Assembly (NCBI GenBank): GCA_034435435.1
Contig: DAOTXN010000089.1
Coordinates: forward strand, 51,518 to 115,517
Direction: 5' to 3'
Origin: DAOTXN01 sp034435435
GTDB lineage: Bacteria > Chloroflexota > Anaerolineae > S140-20
DNA: 64,000 nt
Shown here: piece by piece, positions 57,901 through 64,000 of the stretch
Numbering within the stretch: the first letter of the stretch is position 1
How the letters are laid out: each line of letters begins with the position of its first letter
Notes under the pieces: generated by a model
What the model saw: the letters and a program-made list of their open reading frames with translations, nothing else
Database searches by the model: none
Told to the model about the DNA's origin: nothing
Position numbers and translations under genes: made by a program

Positions 57901-58556
57901 TGGTCGAGGGTTTTGTATTCGCTGTCGCCGGCGTAAATGAACACGCTGTCGTCATCTTCAACGCGATAGCCATACGAGTTGCCGGGATGATGAAAGCGCA
58001 TGTTGCTGATCCGGGTCTGGCCGATCTCGATGGTTTCCCCCTCTTCGAGGATGACGAAATGCTTTTTCGCGGCCTGGTAGTCCAAAGAGATGGGGAACAT
58101 GCTGGGGGCAGTTTGCTGGAGGCGAAAACGAGCTTCCAGGTCGGGGTGGACGCCATAGATGTAGAATTGGTTGCCGGGGATATAGGCCGGGATGAAAAAA
58201 GGCCACCCCATCATGTGGTCCCAGTGGGTATGGCACAGAAAGATATGGGCGACGCCTTGCCCGCGTCCAAATTCCTCTTTCATCAGGGATTGGCCCAACA
58301 GACGCATGCCGGAACCGCAGTCAAAGATGATGAGATTGCCCTTGCTGCGCACTTCCAGGCAAGACGTATCACCCCCGGCGGTGCCGCGCAGAGCAAAAGG
58401 CAGACTGGTGACAAAGCTATCAACGACGTTGGGATCGGTCAGATTTAGACCGACCTGGCCCGCTGTCAGGAGGGTGGCTTTGAGTTTGGCCTCGATCTCT
58501 GATATGTGCAGGGTGCTGGGGATAGAGCCTCGTGTTCCCCACAGTCGAACTCTCAT
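54981..58556 (-). CDS. Fusion: metallo-beta-lactamase fold, STAS, pseudokinase, STAND ATPase, helical repeats
   Basis: 1191 residues from ATG 58556 (AAGGAA just before). Order: MBL-fold hydrolase (about 1-320) with intact metal site H109-T-H-W-D113-H114, H190, D211 and HHDPY at 276-280; STAS-like domain (about 333-435) whose usual phosphosite DSSG reads LGPKG (378-382); protein-kinase-like domain (about 446-710) with the VAIK Lys replaced (VNLL, 475-478), HRDLKPEN replaced by HGALVPED (572-579) and DFG by NWG (592-594), but APE kept (618-620); STAND/AAA-type ATPase (about 720-1060) with Walker A GPRGIGKT (749-756) and Walker B VLVMD (871-875); TPR-like helices (about 1080-1190). Kinase-ATPase-TPR chains (PknK-like) are known; an N-terminal MBL plus STAS with a dead kinase is unusual. 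No signal peptide. Function unknown; probably a regulatory scaffold with a hydrolase output. Confidence 0.88.
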   Translation of the reverse strand: MRVRLWGTRGSIPSTLHISEIEAKLKATLLTAGQVGLNLTDPNVVDSFVTSLPFALRGTAGGDTSCLEVRSKGNLIIFDCGSGMRLLGQSLMKEEFGRGQGVAHIFLCHTHWDHMMGWPFFIPAYIPGNQFYIYGVHPDLEARFRLQQTAPSMFPISLDYQAAKKHFVILEEGETIEIGQTRISNMRFHHPGNSYGYRVEDDDSVFIYAGDSEYKTLDHETTRHAVEFFRDANALVFDAMFSLRESYQKEDWGHSSAIAGADLATRAGVRQLLLFHHDPYATDEEIWSLRDQAQKYLEQHPERPPCQVIVAYDGLELELWREATLETSSVSQPEGVVLQLKGRLVAETTPVVIQAIKTAIQRFENQPIAIDLTQVVHLGPKGINALLTARRQRTTAPIALCGLSPEHRRALIKAGALEHFATADSPQAALSTLRQGLELQPGHIINDRYKIRRRAHRHYLGDNYLATDRPTGRQVNLLVLCPSLGPAAAGAILKAAHAASSLRHPFIADILEAGPLQSKPDPIRYVTSEYTQGRSLRQIINSRATPDPTQALHIGLQIAQALEYAHNQGIVHGALVPEDILVLDDDTIKIVNWGIGWLGTTRPLSELPIHPGPLDYLAPEQLQGYGASMASDLYALGTILYEMLAGSPPFVTNDQDEDWIALQLRQPPVPPRRHNPGVSRSLDHLILSLLHKNPRDRPPNVSTVSQLLSKLAPLPPQGQLPGRDAAQQKLRQQLKRVAQGQSAFVLMCGPRGIGKTHLTHSAIWGWSDTPLIVLHAELYAAEPSFPYKPFLETLQAMLLDLPAHRLSKLLNDMRNQASNASDGDLTQPLTTLMPGLRPAMPTYGSSHPNFEQLEDAICKAIRLLTIDQPAVLVMDGMQWTDAASSRLLQRLVQERIPRLLIIGLCRTTAPQSNTALHQALQALTPWVDERIELKPLGPTDVHLITSALKAPSDLALWLYSQTEGNPVHIEQLVHIYQEGPARAEGGSIGETSLAITLEEAILRRLERLSEGVLSALRQAAVLGHHFSFNRLLAALDQPEQQVLTHLDSALRAGFLCAHATEDRYQFEHPAIREVIYTEMLSELRKRYHRRAARAIEQEGTPSSLDARIDILAYHYLHAGQHEKALEHLARAIRRSRTLCAYSSAIDYVDQALAVLDELEKAAIEEHEHQQRQKQRADLLAVRSQLEGYITA

Positions 58557-58608
58557 ATTTATTCCTTGATCATAGTGCTTGCTGCGAAAGTCGCGACGTG
58601 GATGACAA

Positions 58609-58637
58609 ATTATACCGCGAATCGCCGATTTTGCATA
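58609..58637 (-). promoter_or_regulatory. Promoter of the fusion gene
   Basis: On the minus strand a perfect TATAAT (58609-58614) with a weak TATGCA 17 bases upstream. It overlaps the -35 of the scpB promoter, so the two divergent promoters share DNA and may compete. Confidence 0.5.
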
Positions 58638-58657
58638 GTCGCGCGGTGTGGTATAAT
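58630..58657 (+). promoter_or_regulatory. Promoter of scpB
   Basis: TTTGCA (58630-58635), a 16-base spacer and a perfect TATAAT (58652-58657), about 32 bases before the start codon. Confidence 0.6.
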
Positions 58658-58689
58658 AGCCTTGCAGCAACGGTGGATAGGTGAGGGCG

Positions 58690-59265
58690 ATGGAACAAGA
58701 AATGTCATCCAACGAGAACGGTGGGCAGGCCGCGCTTGGTCAAGCTAAAGTGGGTGTTGATGGCGACGCGCCTGACTTGATTGCCCTGATCGAGGGCTTG
58801 CTGTTCGTGGCCGACGAGTCGGTTACGATCAATCGTCTGGCCGAGGCGCTGGAGGTCGCGCCGACCAAAGTCGAGGCGGCGTTGGCAGCCTTGAAAGAGA
58901 TGTATGCCGGGCGCGGTGTGCGTTTGCAGCGCGCCGGCGAGCGCGTACAGTTGGCCTCGGCTCCAGAGATGGCCCCCTACATCGAGCGTTTTTTGGGGCT
59001 AGAGTTGCAGACTAGGCTCTCGCAGGCCGCGCTGGAGGCGCTGACCATTGTGGCTTATCAACAGCCGATCACGCGCGCCCAGATAGAAGCGGTGCGGGGC
59101 GTCAATTCCGATAGTGTGTTGCGCACGTTGCTCAGCAAAGGGTTGATCGAAGAGGTTGGGCGCTTGGAGACGGTCGGGCGACCGATTCTCTATGGCACGA
59201 CGATGGCCTTTTTGCAGTTCTTTGGTCTGGAGAGTCTCAAAGACTTGCCAGAGCTAAATCTGTAG
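58690..59265 (+). CDS. scpB: Chromosome segregation protein ScpB
   Basis: 191 residues from ATG 58690; GTG 58681 and ATG 58702 are alternatives in the same frame. Two winged-helix domains: IEGLLFVADESVTINRLAEAL (residue about 25) and LSQAALEALTIVAYQQPITR (about 110), with the conserved IEAVRGVNSDSVLRTLLSKGLI and GRPILYGTT near the end. ScpB dimers bind ScpA and the SMC ATPase to form the bacterial condensin. scpA is not in the window; it is often directly upstream of scpB, but here the divergent fusion gene occupies that place. Confidence 0.93.
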   Translation: MEQEMSSNENGGQAALGQAKVGVDGDAPDLIALIEGLLFVADESVTINRLAEALEVAPTKVEAALAALKEMYAGRGVRLQRAGERVQLASAPEMAPYIERFLGLELQTRLSQAALEALTIVAYQQPITRAQIEAVRGVNSDSVLRTLLSKGLIEEVGRLETVGRPILYGTTMAFLQFFGLESLKDLPELNL

Positions 59266-59278
59266 ATCGAGCGGTTTT

Positions 59279-60481
59279 TTAAATGCCTAGCATTTGTCTG
59301 AGGATATTTGCCAGTGTGCGCAGGCCCTCAGCCATTTCTGGCGGTTGGATGTAGCTAAACGGCAGGCGGATATTGAATTCGCCGCCTCCCTCGGCGAAAA
59401 ACGGCTCTCCGGTCAAGAAGGTAATGCGGTGTTTGTGGGCCTGAGCCTGCCTATTGGCGGCCCCGTGGGCCAGCACGTCGCGGGCGCGCAACGCTTCGGG
59501 CAGAGTCAGCCACACGAAAAAACCTCCCGCGGGTCGGGTCCAATGGACGCCAGGAGGCATGGCCTGCGCCAACGTCTGGAGCATCACGTCGCGGCGCTGG
59601 CGATAACATTCCGTCAGGCGAGCGATGTGCGGCTCGAGCCATCCACTTGCGCAAAAGGCGGCCGTCACAAACGCCACAAAGGGATTGGCCCCGCCGCCCG
59701 ATTGGGTGAGGCCGCCGGCCATCAGGCGGCGGATGTGCGCGGGCGCGGCGACGAACCACCCCAGCCGCAGTCCCGGGGCCAGGATTTTGGAAAAGCTGCC
59801 CAGGCGGATGACAGTCTGGCCGCCGTTGGCGGCGTCCAGCGCGTACAGCGACGGGGGTACGTCGGTCTCGAAGGCCAGGTCGCGGTATACGTCGTCTTCG
59901 ACGATCAAGAGCTCGTGGCGGCGGGCCAGTTCTAACAGCGCCAAGCGGCGGGCCGCGCAGAGTGTCACGCCGGATGGGTTCTGGAACGTGGGGATGGTGT
60001 ACAACAGGCGCGGGCGCCCGCCTTGCTGCGCCAGGCTCTGCAAGCGTTCGGCCAGCGCCTCTACGATGAGTCCCTCTTCGTCTAGCGGAACCGCTGCCAG
60101 GCGCACCGGGTAGTCGCGGATGATGTCGAGGGCCTGGTGATAGCTCGGCCCTTCCACGAGCACGACGTCGCCGGGATGGGTGTACAGCCGGCACACCGCG
60201 TCCAATCCCGCCGACGCGCCGGCTGTCAACATCAAGTGCTCTGCGGTGATGGATAATCCTTCGTCGCGCCTCAGTTTGGCCCGCAGGTAACTCAGCAAGG
60301 ACGCGCAGCCTTGTTCCGCGCCATAGTTGAGCGCCTGTGGCCCGTGTTGGCGCAGGGCCATTTCGGCGGCGACCTGCATGTGCTCGATGGGGAACAGCGT
60401 GGGGTCTACGTGACCGTAGATAAACGGCAGTGCGTCGGCCGGTCCGCCGCCCGCTTGCACAGTGTCAGGAGCAGTAGTCAT
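59279..60481 (-). CDS. PLP-dependent aminotransferase, class I/II
   Basis: 400 residues. The Schiff-base lysine is in GSFSKILAPGLRLGW (about residue 232), with the cofactor Asp/Tyr segment VEDDVYRDLAF, the Asn in TFQNPSGVT and the carboxylate-binding Arg near FNIRLPFSY. The layout matches 2-aminoadipate/aromatic aminotransferases (LysN/AruH-like) related to the MocR effector domain, but there is no DNA-binding domain. The donor and acceptor are not certain. Its ATG overlaps the stop of the cobalamin adenosyltransferase gene (ATGA), so the pair is translationally coupled. Convergent with scpB. Confidence 0.92.
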   Translation of the reverse strand: MTTAPDTVQAGGGPADALPFIYGHVDPTLFPIEHMQVAAEMALRQHGPQALNYGAEQGCASLLSYLRAKLRRDEGLSITAEHLMLTAGASAGLDAVCRLYTHPGDVVLVEGPSYHQALDIIRDYPVRLAAVPLDEEGLIVEALAERLQSLAQQGGRPRLLYTIPTFQNPSGVTLCAARRLALLELARRHELLIVEDDVYRDLAFETDVPPSLYALDAANGGQTVIRLGSFSKILAPGLRLGWFVAAPAHIRRLMAGGLTQSGGGANPFVAFVTAAFCASGWLEPHIARLTECYRQRRDVMLQTLAQAMPPGVHWTRPAGGFFVWLTLPEALRARDVLAHGAANRQAQAHKHRITFLTGEPFFAEGGGEFNIRLPFSYIQPPEMAEGLRTLANILRQMLGI

Positions 60482-61032
60482 GAGTCTGTCCTTTTTGCCA
60501 GCGTCGCCGTTCCTACGCCGGCGGCGGCGTCTTCAAAGCGGGCCAGCACGAACAACAGCGACGATAGGCGGTTCAAATAGCGCATCACCTCCGGGTTGTC
60601 CAATTCGCCCGCGTGGACCATGCGCACGATCAAGCGCTCGGCCCGCCGGGCAACCGTACGCGCCAGGTCGAGCGCGGCCCCGGCGGGCGTGTCGCCGGGA
60701 ACGACAAAGTCTTTGGGCAATTCTATCTGCGCGCCCAGCTCGTCGGTCAGGCCCTCTAATTCGCCCACGTGCGCGGGGGTGATGCGCTCAAAGCGGGCTG
60801 CGGTATCGGGCGCGGCGGCCAGCTCGGTCATCATTTGATAGAGCCGGCGTTGGACCTCCAGAAGGACGTCGCGGCTGCGCCCGGCGCGAGCGGCGGCTCG
60901 CGCCAATCCCAGCGCCGCCGACAGCTCGTCGATGGTCCCGTAAGCTTCTGGGCGCGGCGCATATTTGGGCACGCGCGCGTCGCCCAATAGTCCGGTGTAG
61001 CCGTCGTCGCCGGTGCGGGTGTAGAGTTTCAC
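60478..61032 (-). CDS. Cob(I)alamin adenosyltransferase, PduO type
   Basis: 184 residues from GTG 61032, the start giving the canonical VKLYTRTGDDGYTGL. ATP-binding residues are in TRTGDDG and the conserved YGTIDELSAALGLA; RVARRAERLIVRM-type helix (TVARRAERLIVR) and RYLNRLSSLLFVLAR close the trimeric fold. It transfers the 5'-deoxyadenosyl group from ATP to cob(I)alamin to make coenzyme B12. GGGAG lies about 10 bases before the start. It is transcribed with the aminotransferase. Repeats cluster immediately upstream. Confidence 0.93.
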   Translation of the reverse strand: MKLYTRTGDDGYTGLLGDARVPKYAPRPEAYGTIDELSAALGLARAAARAGRSRDVLLEVQRRLYQMMTELAAAPDTAARFERITPAHVGELEGLTDELGAQIELPKDFVVPGDTPAGAALDLARTVARRAERLIVRMVHAGELDNPEVMRYLNRLSSLLFVLARFEDAAAGVGTATLAKRTDS

Positions 61033-61418
61033 GCTCTCTTCTCCCTCTTTCTGTAGGGCGGGTTGCCTACCCGCCGCGTAACCCTTCAGTCGGCGGGGAA
61101 CCACTCACCGCGGAGCACGCAGAGATCGCTGAGGTTGATCTGTTTGCGGGTTGTTCTGCGAAAATTCTCTGCGCGCCCTGCGCTCTCTGCGGTAAAATCT
61201 CTCCCATCTGAACGCTTACCCCGCCGCAAGAGGCAGGTATGGAAACCTGCCCTACTCAGGTTGGGATTCTAGCATTGCTGGATGGTTCTGGCAAGGCAGA
61301 GTCACTTTTGAGATGCTTGCCAATTGCCGCCTGGTGTGATAAAAACGCAAACAGTGTGAGCCATTGGCTCGTTTACCTTCGTGTCTTTGTACCTTGGTGG
61401 TGAAAAAAGGGGTGCGAA
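61033..61418. other. 386-base intergenic region made largely of dispersed short repeats
   Basis: It contains two GTAGGGC palindromes (61053-61075 and, in reverse form, 61232-61255), a purine/pyrimidine stretch of CTCTGCG/GCGCTCTCTGCGG type words (about 61110-61205), and a TTCGTGTCTTTGTACCTTGG octamer-like tract just before the aldo/keto reductase gene (about 61377-61400). I see no coding sequence and no convincing promoter; TTGCCA at 61319 with ATAAAA downstream is weak. Confidence 0.65.
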
Positions 61419-62387
61419 ATGGAATACCGCAAATTGGGTCGGACCGGCTTGAAAGTCTCTGAATTGGCGCTGGGCACCATGCAGTTCGGTTGGACGGCTG
61501 ACGAACAGACCGCTTTTGCCGTGATGGACGCTTACACAGCGGCGGGCGGCAACTTGATCGACACGGCCGACGTTTACTCGCGCTGGGCCGAGAGCAATCC
61601 GGGCGGTGTGTCGGAAGAGATCATCGGGCGCTGGATGCGGGCGCGCGGCAACCGCCGTGACATCGTGCTGGCGACCAAGGTGCGCGGGCGCATGTGGGAG
61701 GGGCCGAACGGCGAGGGTCTCAGCCGGGCGCACATCATGCGCGCCGTGGACGACAGCCTGCGTCGTTTGCAGACCGACTATATCGACCTGTACCAGGCGC
61801 ACTCTTTTGACGCCGACACGCCCATCGAAGAGACCATGCGGGCGTTGGACGACCTGGTGCGGGCGGGCAAGGTGCGCTACGTGGGCTGCTCGAACTATCC
61901 GGCCTGGCGGCTGGCCGAGGCGTTGTGGGTCAGCGACAAGGTCGGGCTGGTGAGTTTCGTCTCGTTGCAGCCACATTACAATGTGGCCTACCGCGCCGAG
62001 TTTGAGCGTGAGATGGCCGACCTGGTGCGACAATACGGCATCGGCGTGATCAATTATAGCCCGCTGGCGGCCGGCTTTCTCACCGGCAAGTATCGGCGGG
62101 GCGAGCCGCTGCCCGATAGCGCCCGCGCCCAGGGCGTGCAACGGCGCTATTACAACGAGCGTAGCTTTGACCTGCTGGACAAGCTGGCCGAAATCGGCCA
62201 GACCTACGGCAAAGGGGTGCTGCAAGTGGCGCTGGCCTGGCTGCTGACCCATCCACTGGTCACCGCGCCCATCATCGGGGCCAACAGCGTGGAGCAATTG
62301 CAAGCCAGCCTGGCGGCGGTCGGTATGCGCCTCAGCGCCGCCGAGATGGAGGCGCTCAACGAGTCGAGTGACTGGCGCGACAAGTAG
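61419..62387 (+). CDS. Aldo/keto reductase
   Basis: 322 residues, TIM barrel. The catalytic tetrad is in LIDTADVYSRWAE (Asp and Tyr), VLATKVRG (Lys) and LYQAHSFD (His). NADPH-binding residues lie in the C-terminal half (VINYSPLAAGFLTGKY, PIIGANSVEQLQ). It resembles the AKR11/YajO-like group of bacterial general aldehyde and ketone reductases. The purine run AAAAAAGGGGTG serves the ATG. Single gene, convergent with the Cys-rich TPR gene. Confidence 0.93.
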   Translation: MEYRKLGRTGLKVSELALGTMQFGWTADEQTAFAVMDAYTAAGGNLIDTADVYSRWAESNPGGVSEEIIGRWMRARGNRRDIVLATKVRGRMWEGPNGEGLSRAHIMRAVDDSLRRLQTDYIDLYQAHSFDADTPIEETMRALDDLVRAGKVRYVGCSNYPAWRLAEALWVSDKVGLVSFVSLQPHYNVAYRAEFEREMADLVRQYGIGVINYSPLAAGFLTGKYRRGEPLPDSARAQGVQRRYYNERSFDLLDKLAEIGQTYGKGVLQVALAWLLTHPLVTAPIIGANSVEQLQASLAAVGMRLSAAEMEALNESSDWRDK

Positions 62388-62399
62388 ACTCTACTTCCA

Positions 62400-62888
62400 T
62401 TAGCTCTCTTCCGGTTCGCCAACCGCCGATGCGAGGCCGACGCCCTTGGCTCGAAGGGCCGCCAATCCACGCTGGGCCACGGCGTTGTCGGGGTTGATTT
62501 TCAATAGCTCGGTCAAGCAATCCAGGCGGTCCTGGTCGTCTTGGGCGGCCCCGCTGAGCCACAGCCAGGCCTGTTCGTTGTAGCGCTCGATCTGCAAGAG
62601 CATCACCAGCCATTCCTGGGCCTCTTCCAGCTTGCCTGCTTTTACGGCTGATACGCCGTTTTTCAACATCTCGTTCAAGGTAGGGCCGTTGGGGTCATAC
62701 AAGCGATACTCACATTTACAATCGTGTTTCATACACCCGCCGATGGGCAGGATGGGCGCCTCGTCGGCCCAGTAAATCTTGCTCCGGTTCATCGCGCACA
62801 CCGGACAGGCGTCGGGACGCACCAAGACATAGAGCTGCATCCCCTGGGCCGTCGCCTGTTTGCGCAGAGATTCCAACTTGTCGGTCAC
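62400..62888 (-). CDS. Cys-rich protein with a TPR-like C terminus
   Basis: 162 residues from GTG 62888, preceded by GGAGA at 7 bases; a longer open frame upstream is a shadow of the UPF0173 gene. The N-terminal half has CPVC (about residue 28) and a second group GGCMKHDCKCEY (about 52-63), enough Cys and His for a zinc or iron-sulfur site. The C-terminal half (about 75-150) is helical with TPR-type spacing (LEEAQEWLVMLLQIERYNEQAWLWLSG is the core, residues 88-114). I do not recognise the family as a whole. It follows the UPF0173 hydrolase by 38 bases on the same strand. Confidence 0.65.
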   Translation of the reverse strand: MTDKLESLRKQATAQGMQLYVLVRPDACPVCAMNRSKIYWADEAPILPIGGCMKHDCKCEYRLYDPNGPTLNEMLKNGVSAVKAGKLEEAQEWLVMLLQIERYNEQAWLWLSGAAQDDQDRLDCLTELLKINPDNAVAQRGLAALRAKGVGLASAVGEPEES

Positions 62889-62926
62889 TGGCGTCTCCGT
62901 TGTGTCTTTTTCTTTGTGTCTTGGCG

Positions 62927-63562
62927 TTATTTCGTGCGCGGCAGGATAATAGTCTTGCCTTCCCACCCATCCCGAAACTTGCGGGCGTCGCTCTCGGTGC
63001 CCACGACCCCCGCCCCCCAGTGCATCGGCACGACGACCTGAGGCTGAATGTCGCGGGCCGCGGCGATGGCTTCGTCGGCGGTCATCACATAGGTCCCGCT
63101 GACCGGCAGCAAGGCCACGTCGCATGTGATCTCGGCCATTTCGGGGATGTGGTCGGTGTCGCCTGCGTGATAAATGCGCACACCTTCCACGTTCACAATA
63201 AAGCCTATGTGCTCTGCGTTGCGCGGGTGGAAGCGTTTGTTCACGTTGTAGGCCGGCGCCGCCTTGATCTCGACCGGGCCGACTTGAGTGTTCTCGCCGG
63301 GCCGCAACACGATCACGTCGCCGCCGAGTTTTTTCGCGGCCGTGGGATTGGCGACCACGATGGTGTTCTCGCTGTGGATGGCGGCCACGTCGTCGGGGGA
63401 GCAATGGTCGTGGTGTTCGTGGGTGACGAGCACGAGGTCTGCGGGCGGCGAGTTGGGCGAAAGTTGCCAGGGGTCAAAGTAGATCGTCGGCGATCCGTCG
63501 AGCCGAAAGCTGGAATGCCCCAGCCAGCGCAAGCGCTCTAGCATCTTTTCTGTTGCGCTCAT
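62927..63562 (-). CDS. UPF0173-type metallo-beta-lactamase-fold hydrolase
   Basis: 211 residues with an excellent ribosome site (AAAGGAGG) before the ATG. The metal motif is VTHEHHDHCSPDD (HxHxDH), a further His is in IYHAGDTDHIP, and the C-terminal His is in VVPMHWGAG. The start LRWLGHSSFRLDG is typical of UPF0173 (YtkL-like) metal-dependent hydrolases, whose physiological substrate is unknown. It is cytoplasmic. A MITE-like element lies about 40 bases upstream of the start and probably within the promoter region. Confidence 0.92.
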   Translation of the reverse strand: MSATEKMLERLRWLGHSSFRLDGSPTIYFDPWQLSPNSPPADLVLVTHEHHDHCSPDDVAAIHSENTIVVANPTAAKKLGGDVIVLRPGENTQVGPVEIKAAPAYNVNKRFHPRNAEHIGFIVNVEGVRIYHAGDTDHIPEMAEITCDVALLPVSGTYVMTADEAIAAARDIQPQVVVPMHWGAGVVGTESDARKFRDGWEGKTIILPRTK

Positions 63563-63604
63563 TTTTCCTCCTTTCGCAGACGAGACGTCTGGGATTACAG
63601 CGGA

Positions 63605-63721
63605 CTAGCAGCCTGTCGGAGAACCCTGTAATATAGGGCCTTGCGCCCGTTTTTTGCTCGTTTTGCGCCCATTTTGGACGCCCACAAGGGGCTAAATTAC
63701 ATCTCTCCGACATGCTGCTAG
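63605..63721 (+). mobile_element. MITE-like element, copy 3 (complete)
   Basis: 117 bases with CTAG at both ends and terminal repeats CTAGCAGCCTGTCGGAGA / TCTCCGACATGCTGCTAG (one mismatch). It has the same interior as copy 2. It lies upstream of the UPF0173 gene. Confidence 0.9.
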
Positions 63722-63776
63722 AGGGGTGTCTTTATTGTAGCGCAGCCACCCCTGCTCGTCAAGAGTGGAACCGGTT

Positions 63777-63805
63777 TTGGCTTTCTCGGCTAATGCAGGT
63801 ATAAT
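63777..63805 (+). promoter_or_regulatory. Promoter facing out of the window
   Basis: TTGGCT (63777-63782), a 17-base spacer and a perfect TATAAT (63800-63805). The transcript would run through the 142-base element at 63848-63989 into a gene beyond the window. Confidence 0.6.
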
Positions 63806-63847
63806 GGCGTCGAACCTCACCCATTTTGTCAAAATCGTCAGGATGTA

Positions 63848-63989
63848 GTAACTGCTCAGCCCAAATTCGTAAAAGCGGCAAACCCAAAGCCATTCGACAG
63901 GATTCACAAGATTCACAGGATGGAATTCGTGGAAAAATCCTGTAAATCCTGTAAATCTTGTCCAAAAAGCTACCAGGGTGAGCAGTTAC
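63848..63989. mobile_element. 142-bp MITE with 11-bp terminal repeats and 8-bp target duplication
   Basis: GTAACTGCTCA at 63848-63858 is mirrored by TGAGCAGTTAC at 63979-63989, and both sides are flanked by AGGATGTA (63840-63847 and 63990-63997). GTAA ends and 8-bp duplications are hallmarks of the IS66 family. The interior has no gene and contains inverted GATTCACAGG / CCTGTAAATC units. Confidence 0.82.
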
Positions 63990-64000
63990 AGGATGTATCA

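Noticed and set aside
62889..63404. Upstream extension of the Cys-rich TPR protein
   Set aside because: The extension overlaps the well supported UPF0173 gene in another frame and reads as Arg-rich low-complexity sequence.
1..64000. tRNA or rRNA genes
   Set aside because: No cloverleaf with a TTCRA loop in an intergenic region and no rRNA-like sequence was seen by reading; a covariance search was not possible.

Overview
The window reads as chromosomal DNA of a GC-rich member of the Chloroflexota, most likely Anaerolineae or Caldilineae. This rests on gene content and style: many-GAF histidine kinases, large secreted proteins ending in a short 'YLPLVLRN'-like tail, YfhO and ArnT-type membrane glycosyltransferases, aldehyde:ferredoxin oxidoreductase, and many short palindromic or heptameric intergenic repeats. 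It is an inference; no rRNA or other marker gene is present. I saw no tRNA, rRNA, CRISPR array, prophage or complete insertion sequence.

Layout. (1) 1-19151, plus strand: a signalling island. After the 3' end of a PAP2 phosphatase come six histidine kinases, two stand-alone Rcp1-like response regulators, one oligopeptide-type binding lipoprotein embedded in the kinase operon, and the wreck of a hybrid sensor kinase. Five kinases share nearly the same C-terminal core, so the island grew by duplication. (2) 19202-26904, minus strand: methyltransferase and MFS exporter; a tight operon of phosphohexomutase, RlmJ-like protein, alpha/beta hydrolase and HAD phosphatase; and a Nudix hydrolase coupled to a membrane-anchored C39-type protease. 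(3) 27199-36343, plus strand: NFACT (RqcH-like) protein, secreted subtilase, M3 oligopeptidase, a duplicated DinB/ClbS-like protein, M20 peptidase, UroD-like protein and FlK-like thioesterase. (4) 36421-42845: an orphan YgiT-type zinc finger, a giant beta-propeller phytase-like secreted protein and a secreted beta-helix protein with calcium-binding thrombospondin-3 repeats. (5) 42907-49899, minus strand: patatin, aldehyde:ferredoxin oxidoreductase, iron alcohol dehydrogenase and SCP2 lipid carrier (an aldehyde/alcohol/lipid cluster), then the HAD - RlmN - CTP-transferase-like operon. (6) 50015-54991, plus strand: three overlapping envelope-glycan genes (GT2, GT39, YfhO). (7) 54981-58556, minus strand: a 1191-residue fusion of metallo-beta-lactamase fold, STAS, pseudokinase, STAND-type ATPase and helical repeats. 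(8) 58690-64000: scpB, aminotransferase, cobalamin adenosyltransferase, aldo/keto reductase, a Cys-rich TPR protein, a UPF0173 hydrolase and two small mobile elements.

The main candidates for something new are the fusion protein at 54981-58556, in which both the kinase active site and the STAS phosphosite are destroyed while the hydrolase and ATPase motifs are kept; the way dispersed short repeats sit on gene ends and provide stop codons and C-terminal residues; two families of MITE-like elements, one with clean 8-bp target duplications; and the binding-protein/kinase island with a Cys-rich PAS subtype.
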